Origin: CAYMTN01 sp964393335 | GTDB taxonomy: Bacteria > Chloroflexota > Anaerolineae > Aggregatilineales > Aggregatilineaceae | DNA length: 52,906 bases | Assembly (NCBI GenBank): GCA_964393335.1 | Contig: CAYMTN010000004.1 | Span: 1 to 52,906 of the forward strand | Direction: 5' to 3' | In this document: positions 32,774 through 41,362 of the stretch, one piece after another | Layout: every line of letters begins with the position of its first letter | How positions within the stretch are numbered: position 1 is the stretch's first letter | The notes under the pieces: model-generated | What the model saw: only the letters and a program-made list of their open reading frames with translations | Told to the model about the DNA's origin: nothing | Databases searched by the model: none | Position numbers and translations under genes: made by a program

Positions 32774-34132
32774 ATGGACCATCACCGGGGAACGCACATC
32801 TTCATGATTATCTGGACCGGGCAGGCGCTGTCAACGCTGGGCACAGCCATGACGCGCTTCGCCCTGCTCATCTGGGCGTACGATCAAACCGGGCGCGCGA
32901 CGACGCTCGCGCTGTTGGGCTTTTTTTCGTTTATCGTGTACGTCGTGGTCGGTCCGGCAGCGGGCGTGCTGGTCGACCGCTGGGACCGGCGGCGCGTGAT
33001 GCTGGCTGCCGACCTGAGCGCGGGCCTGATCACGCTCAGTTTCCTGGCGCTCTACAGCACGGGAGAATTACGAATCTGGCACCTGTACGCCGGGGAAGCC
33101 CTGACCGGCTTCTTTGAGGCGTTCCAGCATCCCGCCTATAACGCGTCGATGTCGGTCCTGGTGCCGCGCGCGCAGCTCAGCCGCTTCAATGGGCTGCGCT
33201 CGCTCAGTTGGGATGCGACCAACATCCTTGCGCCGGTGCTGGCGGGCCTGATGCTGCACGGAATCGGCCTGGGCAGCGTGATGCTCGTCGATCTCGGGAC
33301 GTTGGGCGCGGCGGTGATTTCGCTGCTCTCCGTGCAGATTCCGCGCCCGTGCGCGTCACGGGAAGGATCGCAGGCGCGCGAGCTTGGCTTGCGGCGCGAA
33401 CTCGCGTTCGGCACGCAGTATATTTTGCAGCGTCCGGGGCTGCTGGGCCTGACAGTGATTTACATGCTGATTTTCCTGTACGCCGGAATCACGTATTTTG
33501 GCGTGCTGCCCGCGATGATCCTGGCCCGCAGTGGCGGGCGCGAACTGGTGCTGTCCAGCGTGCAGTCGGCGCTGGGCGTGGGCGGCATCGTGGGCGGTGT
33601 GGTCGTCACGATCTGGGACGGGCCGAAGCGTAAGATTCACGGCGTGCTGGCGTTCTGCGCCGCGTCGTTTCTGCTCGGCGACACGTTGTTCGCAGCAGGC
33701 CGCACGCCGCCAGCCTGGATCGCGGCGGCGTTCGCCTCGGCCTTTTTCATCCCGTTCATGACCAGCGCCCAGCGCGCGATCTGGCAGTCCAAAGTGCCGC
33801 CGGATATCCAGGGGCGCGTGTTGGCGGCAGCGTTCGCATGGGGGCAGGTCACGCGCCCGCTGGGTTACCTGCTGGCCGGGCCGCTGGCCGACCGGGTCTT
33901 CGAGCCTGCCATGATGCCCGGCGGCACGCTGGACAGCATATTTGGCGGGCTGGTAGGCGTCGGACCCGGCGCGGGCATGGGGTTGATGTTTCTCCTGACG
34001 GCGGCGCTGGGCTGCGCGAGCTGCCTGGGTGCGTACCTCTTCGCGCCGCTGCGCCGCATCGACACCGATCTGCCCGATTACGATGCCGTCCCGGCCAGCG
34101 GTCTAGCCTTTGACGCTGGCGCAGCGGATTGA
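32774..34132 (+). CDS. MFS efflux transporter of the macrolide-efflux/EntS type
   Basis: 452 residues with about 12 transmembrane segments. The N-terminus FMIIWTGQALSTLGTAMTRFAL and the loop VLVDRWDRRRVMLAADL (between helices 2 and 3) are typical of the MefA/EntS branch of drug-proton antiporters, as is FQHPAYNASMSVLVPRAQLSRFNG. It is expected to export macrolide-like drugs or other amphipathic compounds from the cytoplasm. AGGAAGGAATC precedes the ATG. An upstream promoter, short ORF and terminator suggest inducible attenuation. The central and C-terminal loops contain extra polar residues (SREGSQAREL). It stands alone in its orientation until the PDZ gene. Confidence 0.88.
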   Translation: MDHHRGTHIFMIIWTGQALSTLGTAMTRFALLIWAYDQTGRATTLALLGFFSFIVYVVVGPAAGVLVDRWDRRRVMLAADLSAGLITLSFLALYSTGELRIWHLYAGEALTGFFEAFQHPAYNASMSVLVPRAQLSRFNGLRSLSWDATNILAPVLAGLMLHGIGLGSVMLVDLGTLGAAVISLLSVQIPRPCASREGSQARELGLRRELAFGTQYILQRPGLLGLTVIYMLIFLYAGITYFGVLPAMILARSGGRELVLSSVQSALGVGGIVGGVVVTIWDGPKRKIHGVLAFCAASFLLGDTLFAAGRTPPAWIAAAFASAFFIPFMTSAQRAIWQSKVPPDIQGRVLAAAFAWGQVTRPLGYLLAGPLADRVFEPAMMPGGTLDSIFGGLVGVGPGAGMGLMFLLTAALGCASCLGAYLFAPLRRIDTDLPDYDAVPASGLAFDAGAAD

Positions 34133-34210
34133 GTTTCTATCCGTACATCATGCCAGGCGCGGCAAACGCCCCTGCCGCCCTGCTGATCGCTGAAAGCCGA
34201 ATGTCATTTT

Positions 34211-34228
34211 CTAAGGACATTCTAAGGA
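34211..34228 (+). promoter_or_regulatory. 11-bp-spaced direct repeats upstream of the PDZ gene
   Basis: CTAAGGA at 34211-34217 and again at 34222-34228, the spacing expected for OmpR/PhoB-family regulators. TAGTTT stands 10 bp after the second repeat and could be the -10; alternatively TACAAT at 34246-34251 places the second repeat on the -35. The rest of the 177-bp gap is AT-rich without an ORF. Confidence 0.4.
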
Positions 34229-34309
34229 TTGGTTTACATAGTTTTTACAATTTAGCGGCAGAGTAGAGAGAGTAGTACTGGAAAACTGTTGATAGGGAGA
34301 GAAGAAGCT

Positions 34310-35656
34310 ATGACAAAACGAACACTGATAGTCATCGTGGTGCTGGCCCTGGCGCTCGGCAGCCTGGGTGTCATGACCGTTGGCGCAGCCAGCCAGACGC
34401 CCGACCCCACCACCCGCCAGCAGAACGGCGCGACCCCCTGGCTCGGCATCGGCATTGCGGATGACGCCAGCGGCGCGGCGGTCACTGAAGTGGTGCCCGG
34501 CTCGCCTGCCGAAGACGCAGGGCTGCGGACGGGCGACGTGATCACCGCCGTCGATGAAACGCCAATCGACTCCGCGCAATCGCTGGTTGACACCATCCAG
34601 CGGTACGTGCCCGGCGACGAGGTCACGCTGTCCGTCGAATATCGCGGCGACTCGCGCGACGTCACGGTGACCCTGGGCGAACGTCCGGCAGAGATGGCGC
34701 AGCCATCCGAACCCGCGCAGCCGTCGATCACCGGCCCGATGATGGGTTCCGTGCTCAACGTCTTGGGCCTCAAAGCGCACATGAACGATCAGGGACTCGC
34801 CATTGACGAGATTGCGGACGACTCGCCGCTGGCCGATTCGGGCTTGCAGGCAGGCGACGTGGTCACGGCCCTGAACGACCAAGCGGTCACCGACATGGAC
34901 CTGAACGCGCTGATGTACTTGCTGCACTACAACAGCGGTGAACCGATCAGCGCAACCGTGCTGCGCGACGGCGAAGAAATTTCGCTCGACATCACGCTGA
35001 ACCTGCCCGTGATCCCCGTTCAGCCGGAATACGGCAACCAGCAGGGCGCAGTCGTCACCCCGCCGACTCAACTTGGCGTCCGGTTCCAGACTCTGACGCC
35101 TGACCTGGCGCTGGAACAGGGCCTCGACGTGGAAGAAGGCGCGCAGATCATGGAAGTCTTCGACAACACGCCCGCCGCCACAGCCGGGTTGCAGGTTGGT
35201 GACGTCGTGATCAAGGTTGACGGCGATGTGGTCGACCAGGAACGCACCCTGTCGGATCGCCTGTATGCCTACGAAGAAGGCGACACCGTGACGCTGACTA
35301 TCATCCGCGACGGCGAAGAAATGACGCTCGACGTAGTCCTGGGGCCGCGCGCCGCGCAACAGGCGCACCCGTACCAGTTGATGCCGATGGCTCCCAACGG
35401 CTCGCGCCGTTCCGAACCCGGCTTCCACTTCTACTTCAACGGCCCGAACAGCGGCTCGGCCAACGGCAACCCCAGTTTTCGCGGCATGATGCCGGATAAC
35501 ATGATGCCTAACATGCAGCGTTTTTTCGACGCACACCCGGAGTTGAAGGATTTCTTCAACGGCCTGAATCCGGGGTCTGATGGGCAGTTTTTCTTCGGCC
35601 CGATGACACCCCCGACTCAGCAGACTGAACCGGCAAGCCCCAGCACACCGGCCTAA
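34310..35656 (+). CDS. Secreted triple-PDZ protein without protease domain
   Basis: 448 residues from the ATG at 34310 (GGGAGAGAAG upstream). A signal peptide (RTLIVIVVLALALGSLGV) is followed by three PDZ domains: about 40-125 (TPWLGIGI ... GLRTGDVITAVDE), 145-240 (GLQAGDVVTALND) and 255-350 (GLQVGDVVIKVDG). The remaining 100 residues are rich in Pro, Met, Asn and Phe and probably disordered. It resembles the PDZ part of HtrA/DegP but has no trypsin-like domain, so it may recognise C-termini of exported proteins as an adaptor or chaperone. A Pho-box-like repeat pair lies upstream and a hairpin downstream. Confidence 0.88.
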   Translation: MTKRTLIVIVVLALALGSLGVMTVGAASQTPDPTTRQQNGATPWLGIGIADDASGAAVTEVVPGSPAEDAGLRTGDVITAVDETPIDSAQSLVDTIQRYVPGDEVTLSVEYRGDSRDVTVTLGERPAEMAQPSEPAQPSITGPMMGSVLNVLGLKAHMNDQGLAIDEIADDSPLADSGLQAGDVVTALNDQAVTDMDLNALMYLLHYNSGEPISATVLRDGEEISLDITLNLPVIPVQPEYGNQQGAVVTPPTQLGVRFQTLTPDLALEQGLDVEEGAQIMEVFDNTPAATAGLQVGDVVIKVDGDVVDQERTLSDRLYAYEEGDTVTLTIIRDGEEMTLDVVLGPRAAQQAHPYQLMPMAPNGSRRSEPGFHFYFNGPNSGSANGNPSFRGMMPDNMMPNMQRFFDAHPELKDFFNGLNPGSDGQFFFGPMTPPTQQTEPASPSTPA

Positions 35657-35684
35657 CCGCCGGGGCTGGTAACCTCTGATCCCA

Positions 35685-35722
35685 CGCGAGGGACCGTTCA
35701 TAACGAACCGTCCCTCGTGTTG
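35685..35722. terminator. Terminator between the convergent PDZ and UMF1 genes
   Basis: CGAGGGACCGTTC and GAACCGTCCCTCG form a 13-bp stem with one mismatch and a 5-nt loop. The T-rich run after it (TGTTGATTCT) is weak. It may serve both strands. Confidence 0.6.
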
Positions 35723-35740
35723 ATTCTCGCCTGACGCGGA

Positions 35741-37822
35741 CTACCGCGCTGCCGGATCGCCCTTCACCGCGCCGCTGGAAAACAGGGCGGCGTCTTCCGC
35801 CTGGGCAGCGCGGCGGCCTTCGTCTACATCGACGCGGGTGAGCAGCCAGCCGCCTAGGATAAACAACGCGATCAGGCTGAACACCGCCGGGCGGCTGCTG
35901 TCAAACACGACGACCACCGCCGCAAAGATCGCGGGGCCGATGATGCCCGCGAATTTCTCCATCACGCTGAAAAAGCCGAAAAACTCCCCGCTCTTGGCAC
36001 GCGGACTCATGCTGGCGTACAGGCTGCGGCTGAGCGCCTGGCTTCCGCCCTGCACCACCGCGACCAGCCATGCCAGTAACCAGAATTCCAGCACGGAATC
36101 GACAAAATAGCCCAGGGTGGCGATCACGGAATAGATCAACAGCGCCAGCAGCACCGCGCGTTTGGTGTTAAGCGTACCGGCCAACCGCGCCACGAGACGC
36201 CCCAGCACCGCCCACGCCAGCGCCAGCGCGGCCAGCTCGACCCCGGCCAACAGGCCCAGCACCACGCCTAAATTCACGCGCCGGGCCGGGGGCAGCACCT
36301 CGACGCGCCCCACATCCAGGCGCGTGCCAGCGGACCGGGAATCGCGCTGGCCCGTGTTGCGCACGACCAGCGTATGCACGCCCGCGCCGTCCGCCTCAAT
36401 CGTCAGGCGGTTGTTCCAGCGCACGGTTTTGCGGTACGCGTCGATCTCGCCGGGCTGCAAGTCGCTATCGGAGTCGTCAAACTCGACCGGCGCGCCGTCC
36501 AGAATCACGCGGAAAATGCCGCGATCCGGCCCTTCGGAGTAAAACAACTCGACACGCTGCCCGTTGTACGTGAGGGAATAGGCGGCATCCGGCGCGCTGG
36601 CGCTGCCATAGACCAGCTTATCGCCCTCAAACGTCGCATCCGGTTCGGTGCGGGTGGCCCACACATCCGGCGCAGGCACGACCGATAGGCTAGAGTCCGC
36701 CTGCGCGATCACGCCGCGCCGGACGGCGTCGCCGGTCGTGGTGTACACGCCGGTGCCAACTGCCGCTCCCTCAGCCGGATAATCGGGCAGCGGCGCGCCG
36801 GTCAGGTCGTCGGGCAGCAGGGCTTTGCCGCCCAATGCCGCGACCGGCAGCAGCGCCAGGTTCAACAAAATAAACGCCAGGAAAAACGCGCGGTGCGGCT
36901 CGTCCTTATAGGGAATGCGCCCGAAAACAAAACTGAACGGGATGCCCACGAACTGCACGAGCAGCAGCGCGCCGATCAATTCCAGCGTGCCCAGGCCGAG
37001 TTCCGCGCCGTAGATCACGGCGATGCCGATGATCGTGCCGATGCCGTCATTGTAGATCAGGAACGCGACCAGGAACTTGAACAACTCGCGGTACTGCCGC
37101 AGGTCCGCGAACGTGGCGCGCAGTTGGTTCACGCTGGCGCGGACCACGTTTTGCCCGGCGCGCGCGAGCGCGGCGGCAGGCGGCTCCGGCACGATCCGCA
37201 GCAGCGGGATCGAAAACACCGCCCACCAGATCGCCACGCTGACGAACGACAGCCGCGCGCCGGTTTCTGCGCCGAGCACAAAGATCATCCCGATGTTGAT
37301 CGCCAGCAGCAGCCCGCCGCCCAGGTAACCAATCGCGTAACCGGTGGTCGAGAGCCGGTCCACGTCGTCGGGCCGCGCGACGTGCGGCAGCAGCGAGTCG
37401 TAAAAGACGATCGACGCCGAAAACCCAACGCGCCCCACCACAAACAGCAGCGACGCCAGCAGCCAGTCGCCGGTCCCCACGAAGGCGAGCAGCCCGGTCC
37501 CGACCACGCCGATCCCCACGAACACCGACAAAAATTTCTTCTTGCCGCGCATCACATCCGAGATCGTGCCCAGGATGGGCGACAGCACCGCGACGATCAA
37601 CAGGCTGATCGACAGCGTCAGGCTCCAATAACTCGTCGCGGTTGCTTCCGAGGGCAGCGTGGCCCCGGCTACGCCGCTGTAATACGCAGGCAGCACGGCG
37701 GCCAGAATCGTCGTCGCAAAGGCAGAGTTCGCCCAATCGTACATCGCCCAGGCGCGTTTGCGACGCATGTACGTCGCCTCGTCCAGCCCTTCAAAGGAAT
37801 CGGAATGCACGCTCACAGTCAT
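35741..37822 (-). CDS. UMF1/Atg22-type MFS transporter with an inserted beta-domain
   Basis: 693 residues; the family normally has about 430. The ATG at 37822 follows TCAGGAGACT. The N-terminal half has the UMF1 start (RKRAWAMYDWANSAFATTIL), the loop ISDVMRGKKKFLSV, and about eight membrane helices. Residues 335-510 are a soluble insert of beta-rich sequence (VELFYSEGPDRGIFRVILDG, later GVHTLVVRNTGQ and LDVGRVEVL) resembling a galactose-binding-like jelly roll. Membrane helices resume with GVVLGLLAGVELAALALAWAV, then a conserved MSPRAKSGEFFGFFSVMEKF segment. The insert probably faces outside and could bind sugars. Atg22 itself exports amino acids from yeast vacuoles; bacterial substrates are unknown. 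Confidence 0.85.
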   Translation of the reverse strand: MTVSVHSDSFEGLDEATYMRRKRAWAMYDWANSAFATTILAAVLPAYYSGVAGATLPSEATATSYWSLTLSISLLIVAVLSPILGTISDVMRGKKKFLSVFVGIGVVGTGLLAFVGTGDWLLASLLFVVGRVGFSASIVFYDSLLPHVARPDDVDRLSTTGYAIGYLGGGLLLAINIGMIFVLGAETGARLSFVSVAIWWAVFSIPLLRIVPEPPAAALARAGQNVVRASVNQLRATFADLRQYRELFKFLVAFLIYNDGIGTIIGIAVIYGAELGLGTLELIGALLLVQFVGIPFSFVFGRIPYKDEPHRAFFLAFILLNLALLPVAALGGKALLPDDLTGAPLPDYPAEGAAVGTGVYTTTGDAVRRGVIAQADSSLSVVPAPDVWATRTEPDATFEGDKLVYGSASAPDAAYSLTYNGQRVELFYSEGPDRGIFRVILDGAPVEFDDSDSDLQPGEIDAYRKTVRWNNRLTIEADGAGVHTLVVRNTGQRDSRSAGTRLDVGRVEVLPPARRVNLGVVLGLLAGVELAALALAWAVLGRLVARLAGTLNTKRAVLLALLIYSVIATLGYFVDSVLEFWLLAWLVAVVQGGSQALSRSLYASMSPRAKSGEFFGFFSVMEKFAGIIGPAIFAAVVVVFDSSRPAVFSLIALFILGGWLLTRVDVDEGRRAAQAEDAALFSSGAVKGDPAAR

Positions 37823-37907
37823 CAAACCCAGTCTCCTGACGGCAGGCCACACAAACCGGTTAATCCTAGCACAGATCACACGATCAGGGGAGATTTTGCG
37901 CGTTTGA

Positions 37908-39032
37908 TTACGGCAGCCACGCGGGGAAAAATGCGTTACCGGCTACCCGGGTGAGCGTGCCGGTATCCAGGTCGAAGGTCCACACCTCCGGCTGCGCGTT
38001 GGCAGCGGCCAGCGAAAAACGCTGAAACACGATCCGGCGGCCCGATACATCCCAACGCGGTACGGCATGGTTATACGCGGCATCGACCACCAGCGGCTGC
38101 GCTGAGCCGATCGTGACGTCGAGCAGGTACAACTGTTTGCCTGCCGTGTACCGCGCGTCCAGGTAACGCCGCGCCACCAGCAGCGTCGATCCGTCCGGCG
38201 ACCAGGCCGCGAACGTGTCATCGACCGGCGCGTCCTCCGGCCCGCTGAGCGGCGTAATCGTGCCGGTGGGCAGCTCCGCCAGCCGCAAATGCGTGTAAAA
38301 CTCCTGGCCCAACACGCCGCGCACCAGCACCGGGTAGACCAGCCGCGTGCCATCCGGCGACCACGCGCCGCTGCTGCCTGTTTCGCTGGCGAAAAGCGCG
38401 TCGGTCCCTGCCCCTACGTCATGCACCCGGATCGCAAACAGCGCCGGGTCGTACACCGCGATACGCTGCCCGTCCGGCGACCACGCGGGGGCCATACCGA
38501 GAATCTGCGAATCGTCAAACAGCAGGCGCGTGTCCAGCGCGGGCAGATCGACGACCCAGACCCGCGTGGCGCGTGCGGGGTCGCCCCCCCCGAATTCACG
38601 ACGCTGGTAGGCGATCTGGCTGGCGTCCGGTTTCCAGGCGGGAGCCGAACACATCGCCCGCACGCAGCGCGTGACGGGGACCGTCGCGCCGCTGGAAATA
38701 TCCAGCAGCCAGATGTCGGTCGTACCGTCGTCGTTGTTGCGAGCATACGCGATCCGGTTGCCGGCGGGACTGACGGCGAAATCTTCGACGCCATCGGGGA
38801 CGGCGGTCAGCGGCGTGACGGTCCCGGTTTGCAGATCGGCCAGCACCAGGTTGCGCGCGTAGGCATCGGCGGGGCCAAGATACACGACACGCGGCGGATG
38901 GCCTGCGTTCGCGCGGTGACCCGCCGGGCCGGATTCGTGGCGGGCCAGCGCCACAGCCGCGATCACTACCAGCGCGGCGAGGGCACCGATCACCACCAGG
39001 ACCGCAGGACTACGTTTGAGGATGTGCCGCAT
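37908..39032 (-). CDS. Membrane-anchored TolB-like beta-propeller protein
   Basis: 374 residues. A single N-terminal helix (RSPAVLVVIGALAALVVIAAVALA) is followed by a propeller with repeated WSPDG-type blades: VSPAGNRIAYARNN, WKPDASQIAYQ, WSPDGQRIAVYD, WSPDGTRLVYP, WSPDGSTLLVARR and WDVSGRRIVFQ. It is probably extracytoplasmic and tethered. The ATG at 39032 is chosen over an in-frame TTG two codons earlier. It begins 12 bp after the histidine kinase stop on the same strand, so it is likely cotranscribed with it and may act as sensor partner or output of the two-component system. A second propeller gene flanks the system upstream. Confidence 0.82.
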   Translation of the reverse strand: MRHILKRSPAVLVVIGALAALVVIAAVALARHESGPAGHRANAGHPPRVVYLGPADAYARNLVLADLQTGTVTPLTAVPDGVEDFAVSPAGNRIAYARNNDDGTTDIWLLDISSGATVPVTRCVRAMCSAPAWKPDASQIAYQRREFGGGDPARATRVWVVDLPALDTRLLFDDSQILGMAPAWSPDGQRIAVYDPALFAIRVHDVGAGTDALFASETGSSGAWSPDGTRLVYPVLVRGVLGQEFYTHLRLAELPTGTITPLSGPEDAPVDDTFAAWSPDGSTLLVARRYLDARYTAGKQLYLLDVTIGSAQPLVVDAAYNHAVPRWDVSGRRIVFQRFSLAAANAQPEVWTFDLDTGTLTRVAGNAFFPAWLP

Positions 39033-39044
39033 CAACAAAGCCCG

Positions 39045-40520
39045 TCACGAATTGCGCAGCGAGCGCGGCAGCCGGATCGTCGGCAGATTCGGGGTTGTAT
39101 CGCGGATCGAAGCGGGCGGGATGTCGTCCGGCAGCGCGGGCAGTGTCAGCGTGAAGGTGGACCCCTCGCCGACGACACTGGTCACGCTGAGCTGGCCGCC
39201 GTGCGCGTCCGCGATCCACTGCGCAATCGACAGGCCCAGCCCGGTGCCGCCCCTGGCACGCGACCGGGCTTTATCGACGCGGTAAAACCGGTCGAAGATG
39301 TGCTTCAGATCGTCGGCGGGGATGCCGATCCCGGTATCGGACACCGACACCTGGACCTGCTCGTCCGTGCGCATGACGGACAGGGTCACGCTGCCGCCCG
39401 CCGGCGTGTACTTCAGGCCGTTCGACACCAGGTTGAGCAGCAACTGCTTGAGCCGGTCCGCGTCGCCATACACGCGCGCCGGCGTGATCGTACCCAGCCG
39501 CACCTCGACGTTGTCGCTGAGCAGGTGCGCCTGCTTGTACATTTCCAGCACCAGCGTATCGATCTCGACCAGCGACCGTTCGAGCGGCAGCCGCCCGGCG
39601 TCGGCCTTTGCCAGCAGCAGCAAATCTTCGACCAGCCGCGACATGCGCCGCGCTTCGCTGTCGATGGCCGCCATCGCTTCGTCGTCGTACCCGAAGCGGC
39701 GCATGATGTCTGCGTTGCCGCGAATAGTCGTCAGGGGCGTGCGCATCTCGTGTGAAACGTCGGCCACAAACCGCCGCTGCACGTTAAAGAGCTTTTCGAG
39801 CCGTTCGAGCGTTTCGTTAAAGGTCTGGACAAGCTGGCCGATCTCGTCCGGCGGCCCATCGTAGGGGATGCGGCGGCCCAGGTCGTCGGCAGCGGTGATC
39901 TGCTGCGCCGTCTGCGCGATGGTATCAATCGGTTGGAGGGCGCGTTTGGTCAGGTAGTCGCCCAGCAGCAGCGAGGCCAGCAGCGTCAGCGCCCCGCCGA
40001 CCAGCATGATCTTCAGCAGGCGGTCGATGGCCGCGTCCACTGTGCGCAGCGTTTGCCCGGTCTGGATGTAACCGCGTATCTGGCCGTTGATCACCAGCGG
40101 CACGGTCACGACGCGCATGTGGTGCCCGTTGATCATCACGTCGCGGCGTGTTTCGTGGTCCTGCCCCAGGGCGCGCGGGTCGAGCGAATCGTTAAACTCC
40201 GCGCCGAGCAGCGTCCACGAATAATCGTGCAGGTTGAGGGCGTTCGTCTGGTCGTCGTGCAGCCAGATCTGCACAAACAGCCCTGGTGCATCCAGGCTGT
40301 TGATCTGCGACATGAACAATTGGCTGAGCAGCGGATTTTCGGGCGGCACCGCGCCGACCATCGCTTCCATGTGGACGTCGTTGGCTGCTTTGAGCAGCGT
40401 TTCATCGACCTGGCCGCGCAGCGTCCAGTTCAACGCGCTGAGTGTGGCCGCGCTGAATAACAACATGGCAATCGCCAGCAAACTGGCGTACAAAAACGTG
40501 AGGCGAGTCCGGACAGTCAT
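39045..40520 (-). CDS. Membrane sensor histidine kinase
   Basis: 491 residues. Two transmembrane segments (about 9-31 and 160-185, SAIDRLLKIMLVGGALTLLASLLLG region) enclose an extracytoplasmic sensor of about 130 residues. A HAMP domain (KRALQPIDTIAQTAQQIT) follows, then a HisKA box FVADVSHEMRTPLTTIRGN with the phospho-accepting His and the ATPase motifs NGLKYTPAGG, DTGIGIPADDLKHIFDRFYR and GGTGLGLSIAQW. It should phosphorylate the OmpR-type regulator encoded just upstream, which is frameshifted here. It has its own predicted promoter in the 142-bp gap. Confidence 0.94.
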   Translation of the reverse strand: MTVRTRLTFLYASLLAIAMLLFSAATLSALNWTLRGQVDETLLKAANDVHMEAMVGAVPPENPLLSQLFMSQINSLDAPGLFVQIWLHDDQTNALNLHDYSWTLLGAEFNDSLDPRALGQDHETRRDVMINGHHMRVVTVPLVINGQIRGYIQTGQTLRTVDAAIDRLLKIMLVGGALTLLASLLLGDYLTKRALQPIDTIAQTAQQITAADDLGRRIPYDGPPDEIGQLVQTFNETLERLEKLFNVQRRFVADVSHEMRTPLTTIRGNADIMRRFGYDDEAMAAIDSEARRMSRLVEDLLLLAKADAGRLPLERSLVEIDTLVLEMYKQAHLLSDNVEVRLGTITPARVYGDADRLKQLLLNLVSNGLKYTPAGGSVTLSVMRTDEQVQVSVSDTGIGIPADDLKHIFDRFYRVDKARSRARGGTGLGLSIAQWIADAHGGQLSVTSVVGEGSTFTLTLPALPDDIPPASIRDTTPNLPTIRLPRSLRNS

Positions 40521-40565
40521 CGAACGTTCAACACGCTACCACACGACACACCGTAAGATAGTTCG

Positions 40566-40574
40566 ATTGTAGCA
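40566..40574 (-). promoter_or_regulatory. Extended -10 promoter of the histidine kinase gene
   Basis: TGC plus TACAAT on the minus strand, giving a leader of about 40 nt. Its presence would allow kinase synthesis independent of the upstream regulator gene. Confidence 0.4.
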
Positions 40575-40662
40575 TCACAAGTTTAGCGCCTCATGAGAGT
40601 TTGGCGGGAAAACCGTATTGGCGGGATGGGTTGTGGTCCTTCCTGACTGGTATTCCGCCGCT

Positions 40663-41329
40663 TCAATCGTCGTCGCGCAGCACGTACCCCACGCCGCGCA
40701 CCGTGTGGATCAGGCGCGGCTCGTCGTGTTCCTCGGTTTTCTGGCGCAAATAGCGGACGTACACCTCGATGATATTACTTTCGCCGCCGAAGTCATAACC
40801 CCACACGCGGTCGAAGATCAGCTCGCGCGTCAGCACGCGGCGCGGATTGCGCAAAAATAGCTCTAGCAGTTCGTATTCTTTGGCCGTGAGGTCGATGTAT
40901 CGCTCGGCACGCTGGGCGCGGTGCGTGCCGGTGTCCAGCGTCAGATCTGCAAAACGCAGCACTTCGGGCCGCGATGACGGCATCGCGCGGCGGAACAACG
41001 CCCGGATGCGCGCCATCAACTCGTCGAAATCGAACGGTTTGACGAGGTAATCATCGGCCCTGCACGCGACCCTGCACGTCCTCTTTCGCGGTGAGCATCA
41101 GGATCGGCACATCACTCGCCGCGCGCAGGCGGCGGCAAACTTCCAGCCCATCCAGCCCTGGCAGCATCCAGTCCAGGATGATCAGATCGGGCGGCTGGTC
41201 GCGGGCCATATCCAGCCCGGTCTGCCCGTCATACGCCACGTCCACGCGATACCCTTCGTAGATCAGGCCGCGCTTCAAAAACTGCGCGATACGTTCCTCA
41301 TCTTCAATGACCAGAATCCGCTCGGCCAT
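40663..41329 (-). pseudogene. OmpR/PhoB-family response regulator, frameshifted
   Basis: Two frames make up one regulator. The first (41329-41051) encodes the receiver from MAERILVIEDEER with phospho-acceptor Asp53 (LIILDWMLPG) to TAKEDVQGRVQG, where a TGA follows. The second continues with ADDYLVKPFDFDELMARIRALFRR and a full winged-helix DNA-binding domain (LTAKEYELLELFLRNP ... TVRGVGYVLRDDD). The family sequence between them (normally L-D-A-G) is missing, which fits a deletion of about 14 nt near 41054-41060, next to a repeated GTGCAGGG. A real mutation, a programmed shift or a sequencing error cannot be told apart here. The second part alone could be translated from 41019 as a DNA-binding domain. 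Confidence 0.85.
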
Positions 41330-41362
41330 CTCACCCTCCTTTGTGGTCCGGACCCAAACCCA

